A stretch of 64,000 nt of DNA from Dehalococcoidia bacterium UBA2991 (GTDB taxonomy: Bacteria > Chloroflexota > Dehalococcoidia > Tepidiformales > Tepidiformaceae): assembly GCA_002346645.1 (NCBI GenBank), contig DEAD01000014.1, positions 87,043-151,042 on the forward strand. Reading direction: 5' to 3'. Position 1 is the first letter of the stretch. The number at the start of each line of letters is the position of its first letter. The notes under the pieces were generated by a model. The model had not been told where the DNA came from. It was given only the letters and a program-made list of their open reading frames with translations, and did no database searches. This document shows positions 27,005-35,300 of this stretch, piece after piece. A program made the translations under genes and the position numbers.

Positions 27005-27913
27005 ATGACACAACACCTCGCAGGAAAAACCGCGATTGTCACAGGCGGAGCCGGCGGCATTGGCAGCTGGGTCTCGAAGCTTTATGCGGAGAACGGAGCT
27101 CGCGTGATCGTAGCGGACACAGGAGCGGACGTAGAAGGACGCACTGGCCTCGATCCAAGCCGTGTAAACAGCGTTGTCGAAGAGATCACTGCAGCCGGGG
27201 GAGAAGCCATCGGAATGGTCGGGGATGTATCCGAAATGGAGGTGGCGGAAGGACTTGTTCGCACAGCCCTGGATCGATGGGGGAAACTCGACATTCTTTG
27301 TTGTGCTCATGGCATTCTACGCGAGCGGATGATCTTCAATATGACAGAGGAAGAATGGGACGGCTCCGTGAAGTCCCACCTGAAAGGGTGCTTTGCACCA
27401 ACTAAGTTCGCTGCAATCCACTGGCGCCAGCAACGGCAAGGGGGACGCATAATCTACTTCACCTCAGACGCGGGCATCAGTGGAAGCAGTGGGCAGCCCA
27501 ACTACTCAGCAGCACACGCGGGTAAGCTCGGGTTAATGCGATCGAATGCAAGAGGACTAAGCCGCTATGGTGTGACCTGTAACTGCATCGCACCGGGAGC
27601 CTCAACCCGCATGACAGATAGAGGCCGAGGCCTCCAACAGGAGGGTCCAGCACCTAGCGAATCAGCCGAGGGAACAGCACGAGATCCAAAAAATGTGGCA
27701 CCTATCGCGGTGTGGCTGGCATCTGATGCTGGGGGAGCAGTGAACGGGCGTACCTTCGGGGCCCGTGGACATGTAATCACTCTTTACAGCGAACCAGAAC
27801 GAGAGCGGACACTCCGTTTTGATGACCCCTTCATTGATATTGACGAGCTATTCGAGCTTTGGCCCCAAACCCTAGGGGCAGAGCCACTCGAGAGGACACA
27901 AGCTTGGGCCTAA
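27005..27913 (+). CDS. SDR family oxidoreductase with displaced active-site lysine (tandem copy 2)
   Basis: A 302-residue paralogue of the preceding SDR, colinear throughout and sharing long blocks (ILCCAHGILRERMIFNMTEE, HLKGCFAPTKFA). The active site is Y167-S-A-A-H171-A-G-K174, so the YxxxK lysine is histidine and K174 is conserved between the copies. The catalytic serine position is in YFTSDAGI. GGAGG is eight bases upstream of the ATG. The 3' end overlaps the SnoaL-like gene. The two SDRs and the SnoaL gene form one transcription unit. Confidence 0.83.
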   Translation: MTQHLAGKTAIVTGGAGGIGSWVSKLYAENGARVIVADTGADVEGRTGLDPSRVNSVVEEITAAGGEAIGMVGDVSEMEVAEGLVRTALDRWGKLDILCCAHGILRERMIFNMTEEEWDGSVKSHLKGCFAPTKFAAIHWRQQRQGGRIIYFTSDAGISGSSGQPNYSAAHAGKLGLMRSNARGLSRYGVTCNCIAPGASTRMTDRGRGLQQEGPAPSESAEGTARDPKNVAPIAVWLASDAGGAVNGRTFGARGHVITLYSEPERERTLRFDDPFIDIDELFELWPQTLGAEPLERTQAWA

Positions 27914-28323
27914 GCACAAAACAGCTTGCCGACCGGCAAGCAATTATTGAGGTGATCGACCGATACGCAACGTCACTGGACGCGAAGGACTACCAGCGTT
28001 TCATGACTTGCTTCAGCGAAGATGCAATCGTTCACTATTCCGACGACCTCGTGGGTCCTGAGTCAACAGCGGCATACGCGAAAGCGGCACTGGACCAGTT
28101 CTCCTCCACGCAGCATTTACTGGGAAACTACGAGATCAATCTCGACGGGGATCAGGCAACAGCACAAACCTACATGCATGCAAGTCACATCACGTCGGAA
28201 GGCGAAATATGGGTTGTCGGCGGCACGTATATCGACCGATTTGAGCGCCGGGATGGCGAATGGAAGATCATCGAACGGACGCTCGATGGGAAATGGTCCG
28301 AGCGGCGCAAAATCTCGGAGTAG
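27904..28323 (+). CDS. SnoaL-like / NTF2-fold protein
   Basis: A 139-residue protein of the NTF2-like cone fold (SnoaL_4 type): LADRQAIIEVIDRYATSLDAKDYQRFMTCFSEDA is the typical N-terminal helix-turn with the active pocket D/Y residues. Members are polyketide cyclases, isomerases or dehydratase-like proteins acting on small hydrophobic substrates. I place the start at TTG 27904, overlapping the SDR stop by ten bases, with AGAGGA seven bases upstream. Earlier TTG 27859 is also in frame but lacks this site. Confidence 0.75.
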   Translation: MGLSTKQLADRQAIIEVIDRYATSLDAKDYQRFMTCFSEDAIVHYSDDLVGPESTAAYAKAALDQFSSTQHLLGNYEINLDGDQATAQTYMHASHITSEGEIWVVGGTYIDRFERRDGEWKIIERTLDGKWSERRKISE

Positions 28324-28356
28324 CATCCTTAGGCGACAACAGCGAAAGGAACGGCC

Positions 28357-29145
28357 ATGGGTAAGGACATTGACCTTCAGGGCAAGGTGGCGCTCATCAC
28401 AGGGGGTGGCCAAGGCATAGGGAAGGGGATCGCCAAGGTTCTCGGCGAATGCGGCGCAACAGTAGTCGTCTCAGATATAAACCCCGACACAACGGCAGCT
28501 ACAGCGGCAGAACTCGGAGCTAAAGCACTGCCACTAAACGTGGCAGACCAAACTGCGTTCAATGCTGCAATCGACCAGATAGTAGCCGAGCAGGGCAGCC
28601 TCGACATCCTCGTGAACAACGCGGGCGTGTATCGCGAGTACGGAGGAGCAATCGAGACTATCACTCCAGAAATGTGGCGCACACTATGGTCAGTAAACGT
28701 TGATGGTGTTTTTTTTGGATGCCAAGCTGCTGCTCGGGTGATGGTGGCCGCAGGAAACGGGGGACGCATCATCAACATCGCATCAACACAAGCAGTTTCA
28801 CCAGGCGTAGGAGTCACCTACGACGGTTCAAAAGCAGCAGTCGTGCAAATCACACGAACACTTGCTTTAGAACTGGGGCGGCATAACATCACAGTTAACG
28901 CAGTAGCCCCAGGCGCAACCTGGGTGAATCCAGGCGATCCACCACCAATCGACTCAACCGCACCAATCCCCCGCTCAGGCCAGCCACTGGGTGACGCAGT
29001 CGCATCCCGCATTGCGCGCATCCCAGCGGGACGCTGGGCGGTACCGGAAGATATCGGAAATTCGGTTGCGTTCGTTGCTTCGCCGCTAGCAAGCTATATC
29101 AACGGGGTCTACCTGAATGTAGACGGAGGCTGGCTGACAGAGTAA
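28357..29145 (+). CDS. SDR family oxidoreductase
   Basis: A 262-residue classical SDR with TGGGQGIG, NNAG, the serine in NIASTQAVS and Y-D-G-S-K active site. The aspartate in VSDINPD after the second strand suggests NAD(H). The C-terminal SYINGVYLNVDGGW is FabG-like. AAAGGA lies six bases before the ATG. It is downstream of the tandem SDR/SnoaL unit on the same strand, spaced 33 bases, and may be in the same operon. Substrate unknown. Confidence 0.88.
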   Translation: MGKDIDLQGKVALITGGGQGIGKGIAKVLGECGATVVVSDINPDTTAATAAELGAKALPLNVADQTAFNAAIDQIVAEQGSLDILVNNAGVYREYGGAIETITPEMWRTLWSVNVDGVFFGCQAAARVMVAAGNGGRIINIASTQAVSPGVGVTYDGSKAAVVQITRTLALELGRHNITVNAVAPGATWVNPGDPPPIDSTAPIPRSGQPLGDAVASRIARIPAGRWAVPEDIGNSVAFVASPLASYINGVYLNVDGGWLTE

Positions 29146-29166
29146 CTCCTACGGAAGCCGTAGGAG
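29146..29166. terminator. Hairpin at convergent gene junction
   Basis: A 9-bp perfect stem CTCCTACGG (29146-29154) / CCGTAGGAG (29158-29166) with a 3-base loop sits between two convergent stop codons; the right arm lies inside the last codons of the minus-strand SDR. There is no T-run on either side. It may end both transcripts, but a hairpin this short is also plausible by chance. Confidence 0.35.
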
Positions 29167-29934
29167 GTGGTTTCCACCTTCAACCGGAATTACCTGCCCA
29201 GTGATATCGCTGAAGAGATCGCTGGCCACTGCTAGAGCAACATTGGCGCAATCATCAACTGTGGTAATTCGGGCGAGTGGTGTCTGCTCTATGAACGCCT
29301 TAGCCGAAGAAGAGTCTTCGGGAAGGTCCACCCGAGCTTCATCAATGGGGGTACCTTCACCACCGTAGCCATTCATAGCCGTAGGTACGAAACCAGGGGC
29401 AACCGCATTTACCCGAACCTGATCAGGTCCATACTCGCGAGCGGCTATTTTTGTTGCAAAGTTGATAGCAGCCTTCGCAGCGGAGTAAGGAGTGAGCCCA
29501 AGTGGGATGGAGATAGCTGTACTGGATGTGATGTTAATAAGAGAGCCCCCACCGCTATCGGCCATAGCATTCCCCATATGCTTCATGAAATAGATGAAAC
29601 CGAAGTACTGGATATCGGCGACTTCATGAAGCTCTACGGGAGTAATGTCTCGAATCATGTTGAAGCGGACTATGCCTGCAGAGTTAACCGCAATGTCTAG
29701 ACCACCCCACTTATCAACAGCAGCATCGGCAAGAGCTTTAAGCTCATCATAGTTGCGACCATCGCAGCGGATGGGAGTGGCACCTGTTTTGGCAGCAAGC
29801 TTTTCGAGGTTTTCTAGGCGCCGAGCGGCAACAATTAGATCAGCACCATGTTCTGCAAAGCGCTCGGCAATAGCCCAACCTATGCCGCTCGAAGCTCCCA
29901 AAATAATCGCCTTCTTACCATCAAGGAGTCCCAT
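29149..29934 (-). CDS. SDR family oxidoreductase
   Basis: A 261-residue classical SDR: LGASSGIG cofactor motif, NSAG in place of NNAG, serine in NITSSTAISI and YSAAK active site. AARR after the second strand suggests NADP(H). The C-terminal ITGQVIPVEGGNH is typical. Convergent with the SDR at 28357 and divergent from the LLM oxidoreductase at 30190, with which it may share a regulatory region containing an 11-bp dyad. Confidence 0.88.
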   Translation of the reverse strand: MGLLDGKKAIILGASSGIGWAIAERFAEHGADLIVAARRLENLEKLAAKTGATPIRCDGRNYDELKALADAAVDKWGGLDIAVNSAGIVRFNMIRDITPVELHEVADIQYFGFIYFMKHMGNAMADSGGGSLINITSSTAISIPLGLTPYSAAKAAINFATKIAAREYGPDQVRVNAVAPGFVPTAMNGYGGEGTPIDEARVDLPEDSSSAKAFIEQTPLARITTVDDCANVALAVASDLFSDITGQVIPVEGGNHLLRLP

Positions 29935-30080
29935 ACAAATCGCTCCTGCCCGAAACTCGAGCTAGGAAAAGAGTCTACGGATGGCGAGGGTAAGGGGTAG
30001 GGACATCCAGTTAGAAAAGCTTTCGCGTTTTGGCAAACAAGCGGAAGTTGGAATCCTGCTTTCCCATCGTAATTACACTG

Positions 30081-30111
30081 CCTGAAAGCTCTCTAAGACC
30101 GAGCTTTCAGG
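30081..30111. promoter_or_regulatory. 11-bp dyad (operator-like) in divergent intergenic region
   Basis: CCTGAAAGCTC (30081-30091) and its perfect inverted copy GAGCTTTCAGG (30101-30111) flank a 9-base spacer. The dyad lies between divergent genes (SDR at 29934 and LLM oxidoreductase at 30190) in a 255-base gap, where a repressor operator is expected. No T-run follows, which argues against a terminator. No regulator gene is adjacent. Confidence 0.4.
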
Positions 30112-30189
30112 AGAGGTGGAGTTGACGCCATCACTAGCTTCAGAAACCGGGTAGACTGCGCGCGATTCTGACGGACGGTGAACCCACAC

Positions 30190-31155
30190 ATGAAGATTGG
30201 ACTCTGCCTGCCCCAGCTAAACCCCCACGCGGACCGCGCAGCGGTGCTAGGTTTCTCTAGGAATGCCGAATCTGCCGGCTTTGACTCACTATGGGTACAG
30301 GACCACTTTATGGTCCCGGAAGACCCACAGGTGGGCTATGCAGGAGGTCCCAAAGAAGTCCAGATGCCCGATCCATACCGTTGCATGCTGTCCCCCATCG
30401 AACTGCTTTCGTTCGTGGCCGCGGCAACAGAGCGCGTGCAGATTGGAACATCGATCCTGGTAACGGCGTACTACCGCCCCTTGTTACTAGCTAAGCGCCT
30501 AACAACACTCGATATTCTCTCCGGCGGCCGAGTAGTTGCTGGTCTTGGTCTAGGCTGGAGCAAGGACGAGTACGACCACATGGATACACCCTTCACGCAG
30601 CGTGGGGCTCGAATGACTGACTTCGTGAGAGCACTAAAAGCATGCTGGCTGCCAGATCCGGTTGAGTATCATGGCGAGTTCTTCGACGTGCCAAAATGCG
30701 ATAGCTCACCTAAGCCCTTACAGCGAAACTCGGCAGGTGAGCCACAAATAGAGATCGCGATGGGTGGCGGAGGCAACCCGCAGGGTGCGCGTCGAGTCGC
30801 AGAACTAGCCGACGCCTGGAACCCAGCGGGAGCACCTCCTGAGATGGTTATGGAAGGCCTCGCAGGACTCAACGCGATGGCTGCAGAATTTGGGCGGGGA
30901 CCGCTAAAGAGCTATATGCGTATCTTTGCGAATCCGACAATGGCGGGCGTCGAACCTTGGCACGGTGGCTTTTTCGGACCGATGTCCTGGAGTGGCACGG
31001 CAGAGGAAATGAAGCCCAAGGTAGAAGAAGCAAAGGAAGCAGGGATAGAACACATCATTATCGAGACGGGATTCTGGGAGCCCTGCCCCAGCTCACAGAA
31101 TTGGATCGACCAAGTGGACTTTTTTGCGCCATTAGTTGAGGTGGCCCACAGCTAA
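30190..31155 (+). CDS. LLM class (luciferase-like) flavin- or F420-dependent oxidoreductase
   Basis: A 321-residue TIM-barrel protein of the bacterial luciferase-like family. Visible are the N-terminal MKIGLCLPQ strand, GFDSLWVQDHF, RVQIGTSILVTAYYRPLLLAKRLTTLDILSGGR and GLGLGWSKDEY, all characteristic of LLM proteins using FMN or F420. It probably catalyses monooxygenation or hydride transfer. I prefer ATG 30190 as it gives the family N-terminus; GTG 30178 is in frame and would add MNPH. No strong Shine-Dalgarno. It heads a run of genes to 35240. Confidence 0.9.
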   Translation: MKIGLCLPQLNPHADRAAVLGFSRNAESAGFDSLWVQDHFMVPEDPQVGYAGGPKEVQMPDPYRCMLSPIELLSFVAAATERVQIGTSILVTAYYRPLLLAKRLTTLDILSGGRVVAGLGLGWSKDEYDHMDTPFTQRGARMTDFVRALKACWLPDPVEYHGEFFDVPKCDSSPKPLQRNSAGEPQIEIAMGGGGNPQGARRVAELADAWNPAGAPPEMVMEGLAGLNAMAAEFGRGPLKSYMRIFANPTMAGVEPWHGGFFGPMSWSGTAEEMKPKVEEAKEAGIEHIIIETGFWEPCPSSQNWIDQVDFFAPLVEVAHS

Positions 31156-31184
31156 CCTAGAAGGGAGCGCCGAGGAGGAACAGC

Positions 31185-32288
31185 GTGAGTGAGAGTCTGC
31201 TAACCAATTTCGACGAGTATCTAATTCACCAGATCACCGACTCGTTTGGGTCAGTGGCAGCTACAGACAAGCACTGGAACGACGGCCATTACATATGCCT
31301 GTGCGATGCAGATGGAAAAATCCAACTCATCGGGCTCGTGCGCCTTTATACAAACAATGATGTGATCGATGGGTTTCTGTGCGTTCGTCATGAGGGGAAG
31401 CAACACAACATTCGACTTTCCCGACGACTCCGGTCAGACGTGAACACCATTGGAATCGGACCACTACGAATCGAAATCGTAGAACCGATGGAGACAGTAC
31501 GTTTGGTGCTAGAGGAAAACGAATACGGAATTTCCTGTGACCTTACTTGCCGCACAACTTCGGTCCCATATGAAGACACTCCTTCATATGTTCGAGAGGG
31601 GGGGCGTTTCAACCGCTCACGGGCTGTATACGAGGTAGTGGGCACGGTTGAGGGCTCCGTAACAGTGGCAGGAGAGACCTACAAAGCGACGGCCGACAAG
31701 TGGTTCTTCTTCCGAAACCACTCCTGGGGCTCGATGCCTGGGCGTGGAGGGCCCCGCGACCATGGGGCGCCCCCGCAATCCCCACAAGAGACCACAAAAG
31801 GGCTGCGCCAGTGGGTTCTCTTTCGGATGCCCGACCACGGTGGCTTTTACCAAATCATGGATCGTGACGACGGCGAGCGCCTGCAGCAGGAGGGCGCCAT
31901 TCTATTATCAGACTCCCAATTGGAAGTCACAGAAATCGACCACGACCTGGAGTTTTATTCAGACGGGCCTAAGCGACTGAAATCAGGACGCTTCAGCCTG
32001 ACCGACCAAGAGGGCACTCGGCGAGAATACGAGCTGGAAGATCTCGGGTGGGTGTACTGCCAAGGCGGGGGATACTTCGGTGGTTTCAACGACGGTTTGG
32101 GACAAGGTGTTTGGCGCGGCGAGTATCATGCTGAAGGCGAAGTCTGGGACGCATCACACCCGCAGAAAATCGTGGAAGCGGACGGTACCGAGCGTGAGTT
32201 CGACCACGCCTGGGCAGAAAGCTTCACTCTGCTGCGCAGTGGCAACTCTTTAGGCTTAGCCCACTTCGAAGCAGTGGTCTTCGAATAA
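31185..32288 (+). CDS. Uncharacterised AttH/carotenoid-hydratase-like protein (DUF7064-type)
   Basis: A 367-residue beta-rich protein without signal peptide or membrane segments. Blocks such as RFNRSRAVYEVVGTVEGSVTVAGETY, FFRNHSWGSMPGRGG and HAWAESFTLLRSG resemble the AttH/lipocalin-like hydratase-type proteins often annotated DUF7064/DUF7065 beside acyl-CoA and kinase genes. This assignment is from memory of the fold pattern and is tentative. GTG start with GAGGAGG six bases upstream. Lies in the LLM-epimerase-kinase run, suggesting a role in modification of a hydrophobic substrate. Confidence 0.6.
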   Translation: MSESLLTNFDEYLIHQITDSFGSVAATDKHWNDGHYICLCDADGKIQLIGLVRLYTNNDVIDGFLCVRHEGKQHNIRLSRRLRSDVNTIGIGPLRIEIVEPMETVRLVLEENEYGISCDLTCRTTSVPYEDTPSYVREGGRFNRSRAVYEVVGTVEGSVTVAGETYKATADKWFFFRNHSWGSMPGRGGPRDHGAPPQSPQETTKGLRQWVLFRMPDHGGFYQIMDRDDGERLQQEGAILLSDSQLEVTEIDHDLEFYSDGPKRLKSGRFSLTDQEGTRREYELEDLGWVYCQGGGYFGGFNDGLGQGVWRGEYHAEGEVWDASHPQKIVEADGTEREFDHAWAESFTLLRSGNSLGLAHFEAVVFE

Positions 32289-32331
32289 TAGATTTATAAA
32301 ACAAAACTGTGAGCCAAACGGAGGGATGGCG

Positions 32332-33366
32332 ATGAAGGCGCTTGTGTTCGGCGGTTCAACTTTTGTAGGACTCAGGACGGTACGAGCGCTTGCTGCTCGG
32401 GGTCACGAGGTTACGGTTCTAAACCGAGGCGTCACCTCAGTAGACCTTCCACCAGGGACAGAACGGCTTATCGCCGATCGAACAGACAACGACTCGATGA
32501 AGGCAGTCCTGGGCGGACGAGAGTGGGACGCAGTCTTCGACATCTCCGGATTTGTGATGGTAGCGGGTAAGTCAGACCTGGACTTTCTTCTAGAACTTCT
32601 AGACGGAAGCATCGGACACTACATCTATTGCAGCTCGATCATGTGCTACAAGCCCTCAGGGAACATGCCATGGCCCGAGACAAACTCCTACACGGACGAA
32701 CCCAGAGAGACCTACGGAGGTTTCAAGGCTTACACCGAACAACGGTTGTTCGAACAGCACCGCAAAACGGGCTTCCCCGTCACAGCGATTAGGCCGGCTG
32801 CAATTTATGGACCAAACAACAACATCTACGACATGGAAGCGCCGATGTTCCTGCGGCTCCTGCGGGGCTTACCGATCTTAATTCCGCACGAGGGACTCGT
32901 GACCTGTTCGTACGGACATGTGGACGACTTGGTGCGATTCCAGATAGACATTGCGGGCCAGGACGCTGCCATAGGCGAAGCTTTCAACCTAACCAACGAA
33001 GCCGTAACTACACAGTATTACGTGAAAACACTTGCGGACATTGTCGGTAAGCCAGCAGACATCGTGTACATCCCGGAGAACCAGTTATCGCAGTGGGGGT
33101 TTAACTGGGACAACCTGAAGCAAAAGCCAGCATTCGGACATCTTTTTGGAAGAATGCACCACTCCGTCCTCAGCATTAAGAAAGCAGAGACGCTGATGGG
33201 CTTCCAGAATGAGTACGACTTCCGCACAGGACACTCCCACACCTTTGAATGGTTTATGGAGGAAGGCATGGAACAAATCGGAGACGATCCCAAAGACCCC
33301 TTGTGGGGTGGTGGCTGGGACTTCGCACGAGAGGCAGAAGCTGCTGCGGCAATCCGCAGTAGCTAA
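32332..33366 (+). CDS. NAD-dependent epimerase/dehydratase family protein
   Basis: A 344-residue atypical/extended SDR like CSP41 and SDR_a5. The cofactor motif is FGGSTFVG and the basic LNRG after strand 2 suggests NADP. Y-G-G-F-K is the YxxxK active site, followed by RPAAIYGPNNN. The start is ATG 32332: GGAGGG at 32320-32325 is six bases before it but directly abuts the other in-frame ATG at 32326. Possible substrates are nucleotide sugars or an RNA/lipid ligand. Confidence 0.85.
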   Translation: MKALVFGGSTFVGLRTVRALAARGHEVTVLNRGVTSVDLPPGTERLIADRTDNDSMKAVLGGREWDAVFDISGFVMVAGKSDLDFLLELLDGSIGHYIYCSSIMCYKPSGNMPWPETNSYTDEPRETYGGFKAYTEQRLFEQHRKTGFPVTAIRPAAIYGPNNNIYDMEAPMFLRLLRGLPILIPHEGLVTCSYGHVDDLVRFQIDIAGQDAAIGEAFNLTNEAVTTQYYVKTLADIVGKPADIVYIPENQLSQWGFNWDNLKQKPAFGHLFGRMHHSVLSIKKAETLMGFQNEYDFRTGHSHTFEWFMEEGMEQIGDDPKDPLWGGGWDFAREAEAAAAIRSS

Positions 33367-33376
33367 CGACAAAAGG

Positions 33377-33832
33377 ATGCCAGAGGCAAAGAGACCAACA
33401 GTCGACAATGTGCTCGCTGGAGCCCTTCACACAATCGAAAACCAGCTCCTTCCAAACCTCGAAGACACGTGGGCACGAGCCGCAGCAAGCCAACTTATGG
33501 GCACGCTGGAATATGCTCGCCTCCTTCTCTCAGGGAACGAGAACATCGACCAACAGATAGATGCAGTAGATACCGTTATCAGAAGCCTTCTTCATGACCA
33601 CCCTGAACTAGACGCGGTGATAGATGGCAGCGAGGGCGAAACACGAGGGTTCAAAGCTCTGGACCAGGCTAGTCGACTGCTAAGCCACGCCGTGGCTAAC
33701 AACTCTGAAGCAGCAGTGGCTATCCGAACCGAGCTACGGCCGCTGATAGTCCAGCATGCGACAGAGAACCTCAACGAAACCATGCCCATGCTGCTGTCAT
33801 TCGGAGGGAGGCCACGCAGTGTTGAACGTTGA
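33377..33832 (+). CDS. DUF6285-like small helical protein
   Basis: A 151-residue alpha-helical protein beginning MPEAKRPTVDNVLAGALHTI. The N-terminal pattern (LAGALHTIENQLLPNLEDTWARAAASQL) resembles the DUF6285 proteins commonly encoded just before an APH-type phosphotransferase. Here the stop overlaps the kinase start by 14 bases, so the two are coupled. No catalytic motif is seen. It may be a partner or regulator of the kinase. ATG 33377 is used since the longer frame lies inside the epimerase. Confidence 0.65.
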   Translation: MPEAKRPTVDNVLAGALHTIENQLLPNLEDTWARAAASQLMGTLEYARLLLSGNENIDQQIDAVDTVIRSLLHDHPELDAVIDGSEGETRGFKALDQASRLLSHAVANNSEAAVAIRTELRPLIVQHATENLNETMPMLLSFGGRPRSVER

Positions 33833-34793
33833 GGTGGCACGACCACAGATAGCCGCCTACCTCTCAGCCAAACTTTCTAGTGACGATGGGGTAGAGGTGG
33901 GGCCGCTAGAGCGAATAACTATCGGCCACTCTCGCGGAATGTTCCGCATCAATGCAAGTTACAACCACAAAGGAACGACTATCCAAAAGTCTTTCGCGCT
34001 AAGGGTTGAGCAGGCTGGCATGTTTGGGACAAACACATTGGACGAAGTTCGCACGATGCGGGCGATGCGGGCAGCAAAGTTCCCCGTAGCCCACATACGG
34101 TGGGTGGAGTTCGACCCAGTGGTAATTGGCACACCGTTCTTCATGATGGACTGGGTAGAGGGAAGCAGCGGCCCACCAAACGATGCAGCCCTACGGGACT
34201 ACGTGATTAAGCTCCATCAGCTGCACGAAATGAATTGGCGTAGAAAGGAAATCCCATTCCCTCGCATTCCCTCAATCCCGCTAGACGGAGTGCACCAACA
34301 GGTTGACCGCTGGATGGAGGTTCATCGGTGGGGAAGGGTGCTACCCGAACCACTTCTAGAAGAGGCGGCGACATGGCTGAAGCGGAATGCACCCGAGAAC
34401 CTTCAGCTCACCCTGGTTCACGGCGACCCAGGACCCCTGAACTTCATCCACAAAGGCGACGAAGTACAAGCCTTCACAGATTGGGAGTTCTCACACATCG
34501 GGGATCCGAATGAAGATTGGCTATTCCTTGGAGGGATGCGTGGTCGCGGAGTAATGGAGCCACAGGCGTGGCGCGAGTACATCGCGGAAACAACAAGCCA
34601 TGTGATTTCCAAAGAGACTTGGGCCTACTGGGATGTTTTCAACCACTTCAAGGGAGCCTGTGCAAACACATCGGCGCTGCGTATCTTCATCACGGGGGCG
34701 AACCCAGCACCCAACATGGCGGCTATCGGAACCGCTCTAAAGCTCTCCATGGTCCAACACCTCTCAGCTATTATCGGCAAATCAAACAACTAA
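33819..34793 (+). CDS. APH/ACAD11-type phosphotransferase
   Basis: A 324-residue aminoglycoside-phosphotransferase-fold kinase. The catalytic loop is LVHGDPGPLNFIH and the Mg motif is FTDWEFSHIGDPNEDW, typical of the ACAD11-like group that phosphorylates 4-hydroxyacyl-CoA intermediates before dehydration. GTG 33819 has GGAGGGAGG seven bases upstream. It overlaps the DUF6285-like gene. With the acyl-CoA dehydrogenase at 39467 it may serve hydroxyacid oxidation, but this is inference from distant family behaviour. Confidence 0.82.
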   Translation: MLNVEVARPQIAAYLSAKLSSDDGVEVGPLERITIGHSRGMFRINASYNHKGTTIQKSFALRVEQAGMFGTNTLDEVRTMRAMRAAKFPVAHIRWVEFDPVVIGTPFFMMDWVEGSSGPPNDAALRDYVIKLHQLHEMNWRRKEIPFPRIPSIPLDGVHQQVDRWMEVHRWGRVLPEPLLEEAATWLKRNAPENLQLTLVHGDPGPLNFIHKGDEVQAFTDWEFSHIGDPNEDWLFLGGMRGRGVMEPQAWREYIAETTSHVISKETWAYWDVFNHFKGACANTSALRIFITGANPAPNMAAIGTALKLSMVQHLSAIIGKSNN

Positions 34794-34823
34794 TAAACCA
34801 ATTGCAAATAGGGGACACCAAAA

Positions 34824-35240
34824 ATGGCAGGACAACCAGAAATCGATACCGCCATCGCTCTTTTCAAAGCATGGAGCAGCGGAGACGCCGACGCCCCAGG
34901 GGCTTTTTTGGCAGAGGATGCCATCCTGCGCGACATCGTTGCGGGCGATGACCAGGTAGGTTGGCCCGCAATTCGTGCGTTCTTTGCAGCAGGCCTGCAA
35001 GGAGCTCCCGATCTGGAGCTAATCCCTGACAAGTTTTGGACGGCCGATGACGGGGTTGCCTTCACCTGGCGCATGAGCGCCACGGTAACGAGCGACGCAT
35101 TAGGCGCGGCTCATAACGGGAAGCGTTGGTATTCAGACGGGATGACCTACCTAGAATTCAACGATGCGGGCAAAGTGCAGCTAGAGGTTGACTACCACCA
35201 TGGCGGCGCAATGCTGCGCTCGCTTGAAAGTCAAGCCTAG
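34824..35240 (+). CDS. SnoaL-like / NTF2-fold protein
   Basis: A 138-residue NTF2-like protein: IDTAIALFKAWSSGDADAPGAFLAEDAILRDIV is the typical helix and cone-forming start; GKRWYSDGMTYLEFNDAGKVQLEVDYHH is the C-terminal sheet. It probably binds or isomerises a small hydrophobic metabolite. ATG start preceded by GGGGACACCAAAA. It closes the plus-strand run 30190-35240 and is convergent with the ABC permease genes. Confidence 0.77.
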   Translation: MAGQPEIDTAIALFKAWSSGDADAPGAFLAEDAILRDIVAGDDQVGWPAIRAFFAAGLQGAPDLELIPDKFWTADDGVAFTWRMSATVTSDALGAAHNGKRWYSDGMTYLEFNDAGKVQLEVDYHHGGAMLRSLESQA

Positions 35241-35300
35241 AGATTTTAGGCACTCTCAACTCTTACCCTTGGCATCCCGCAACAAGTAGGGCCTGGCTTC

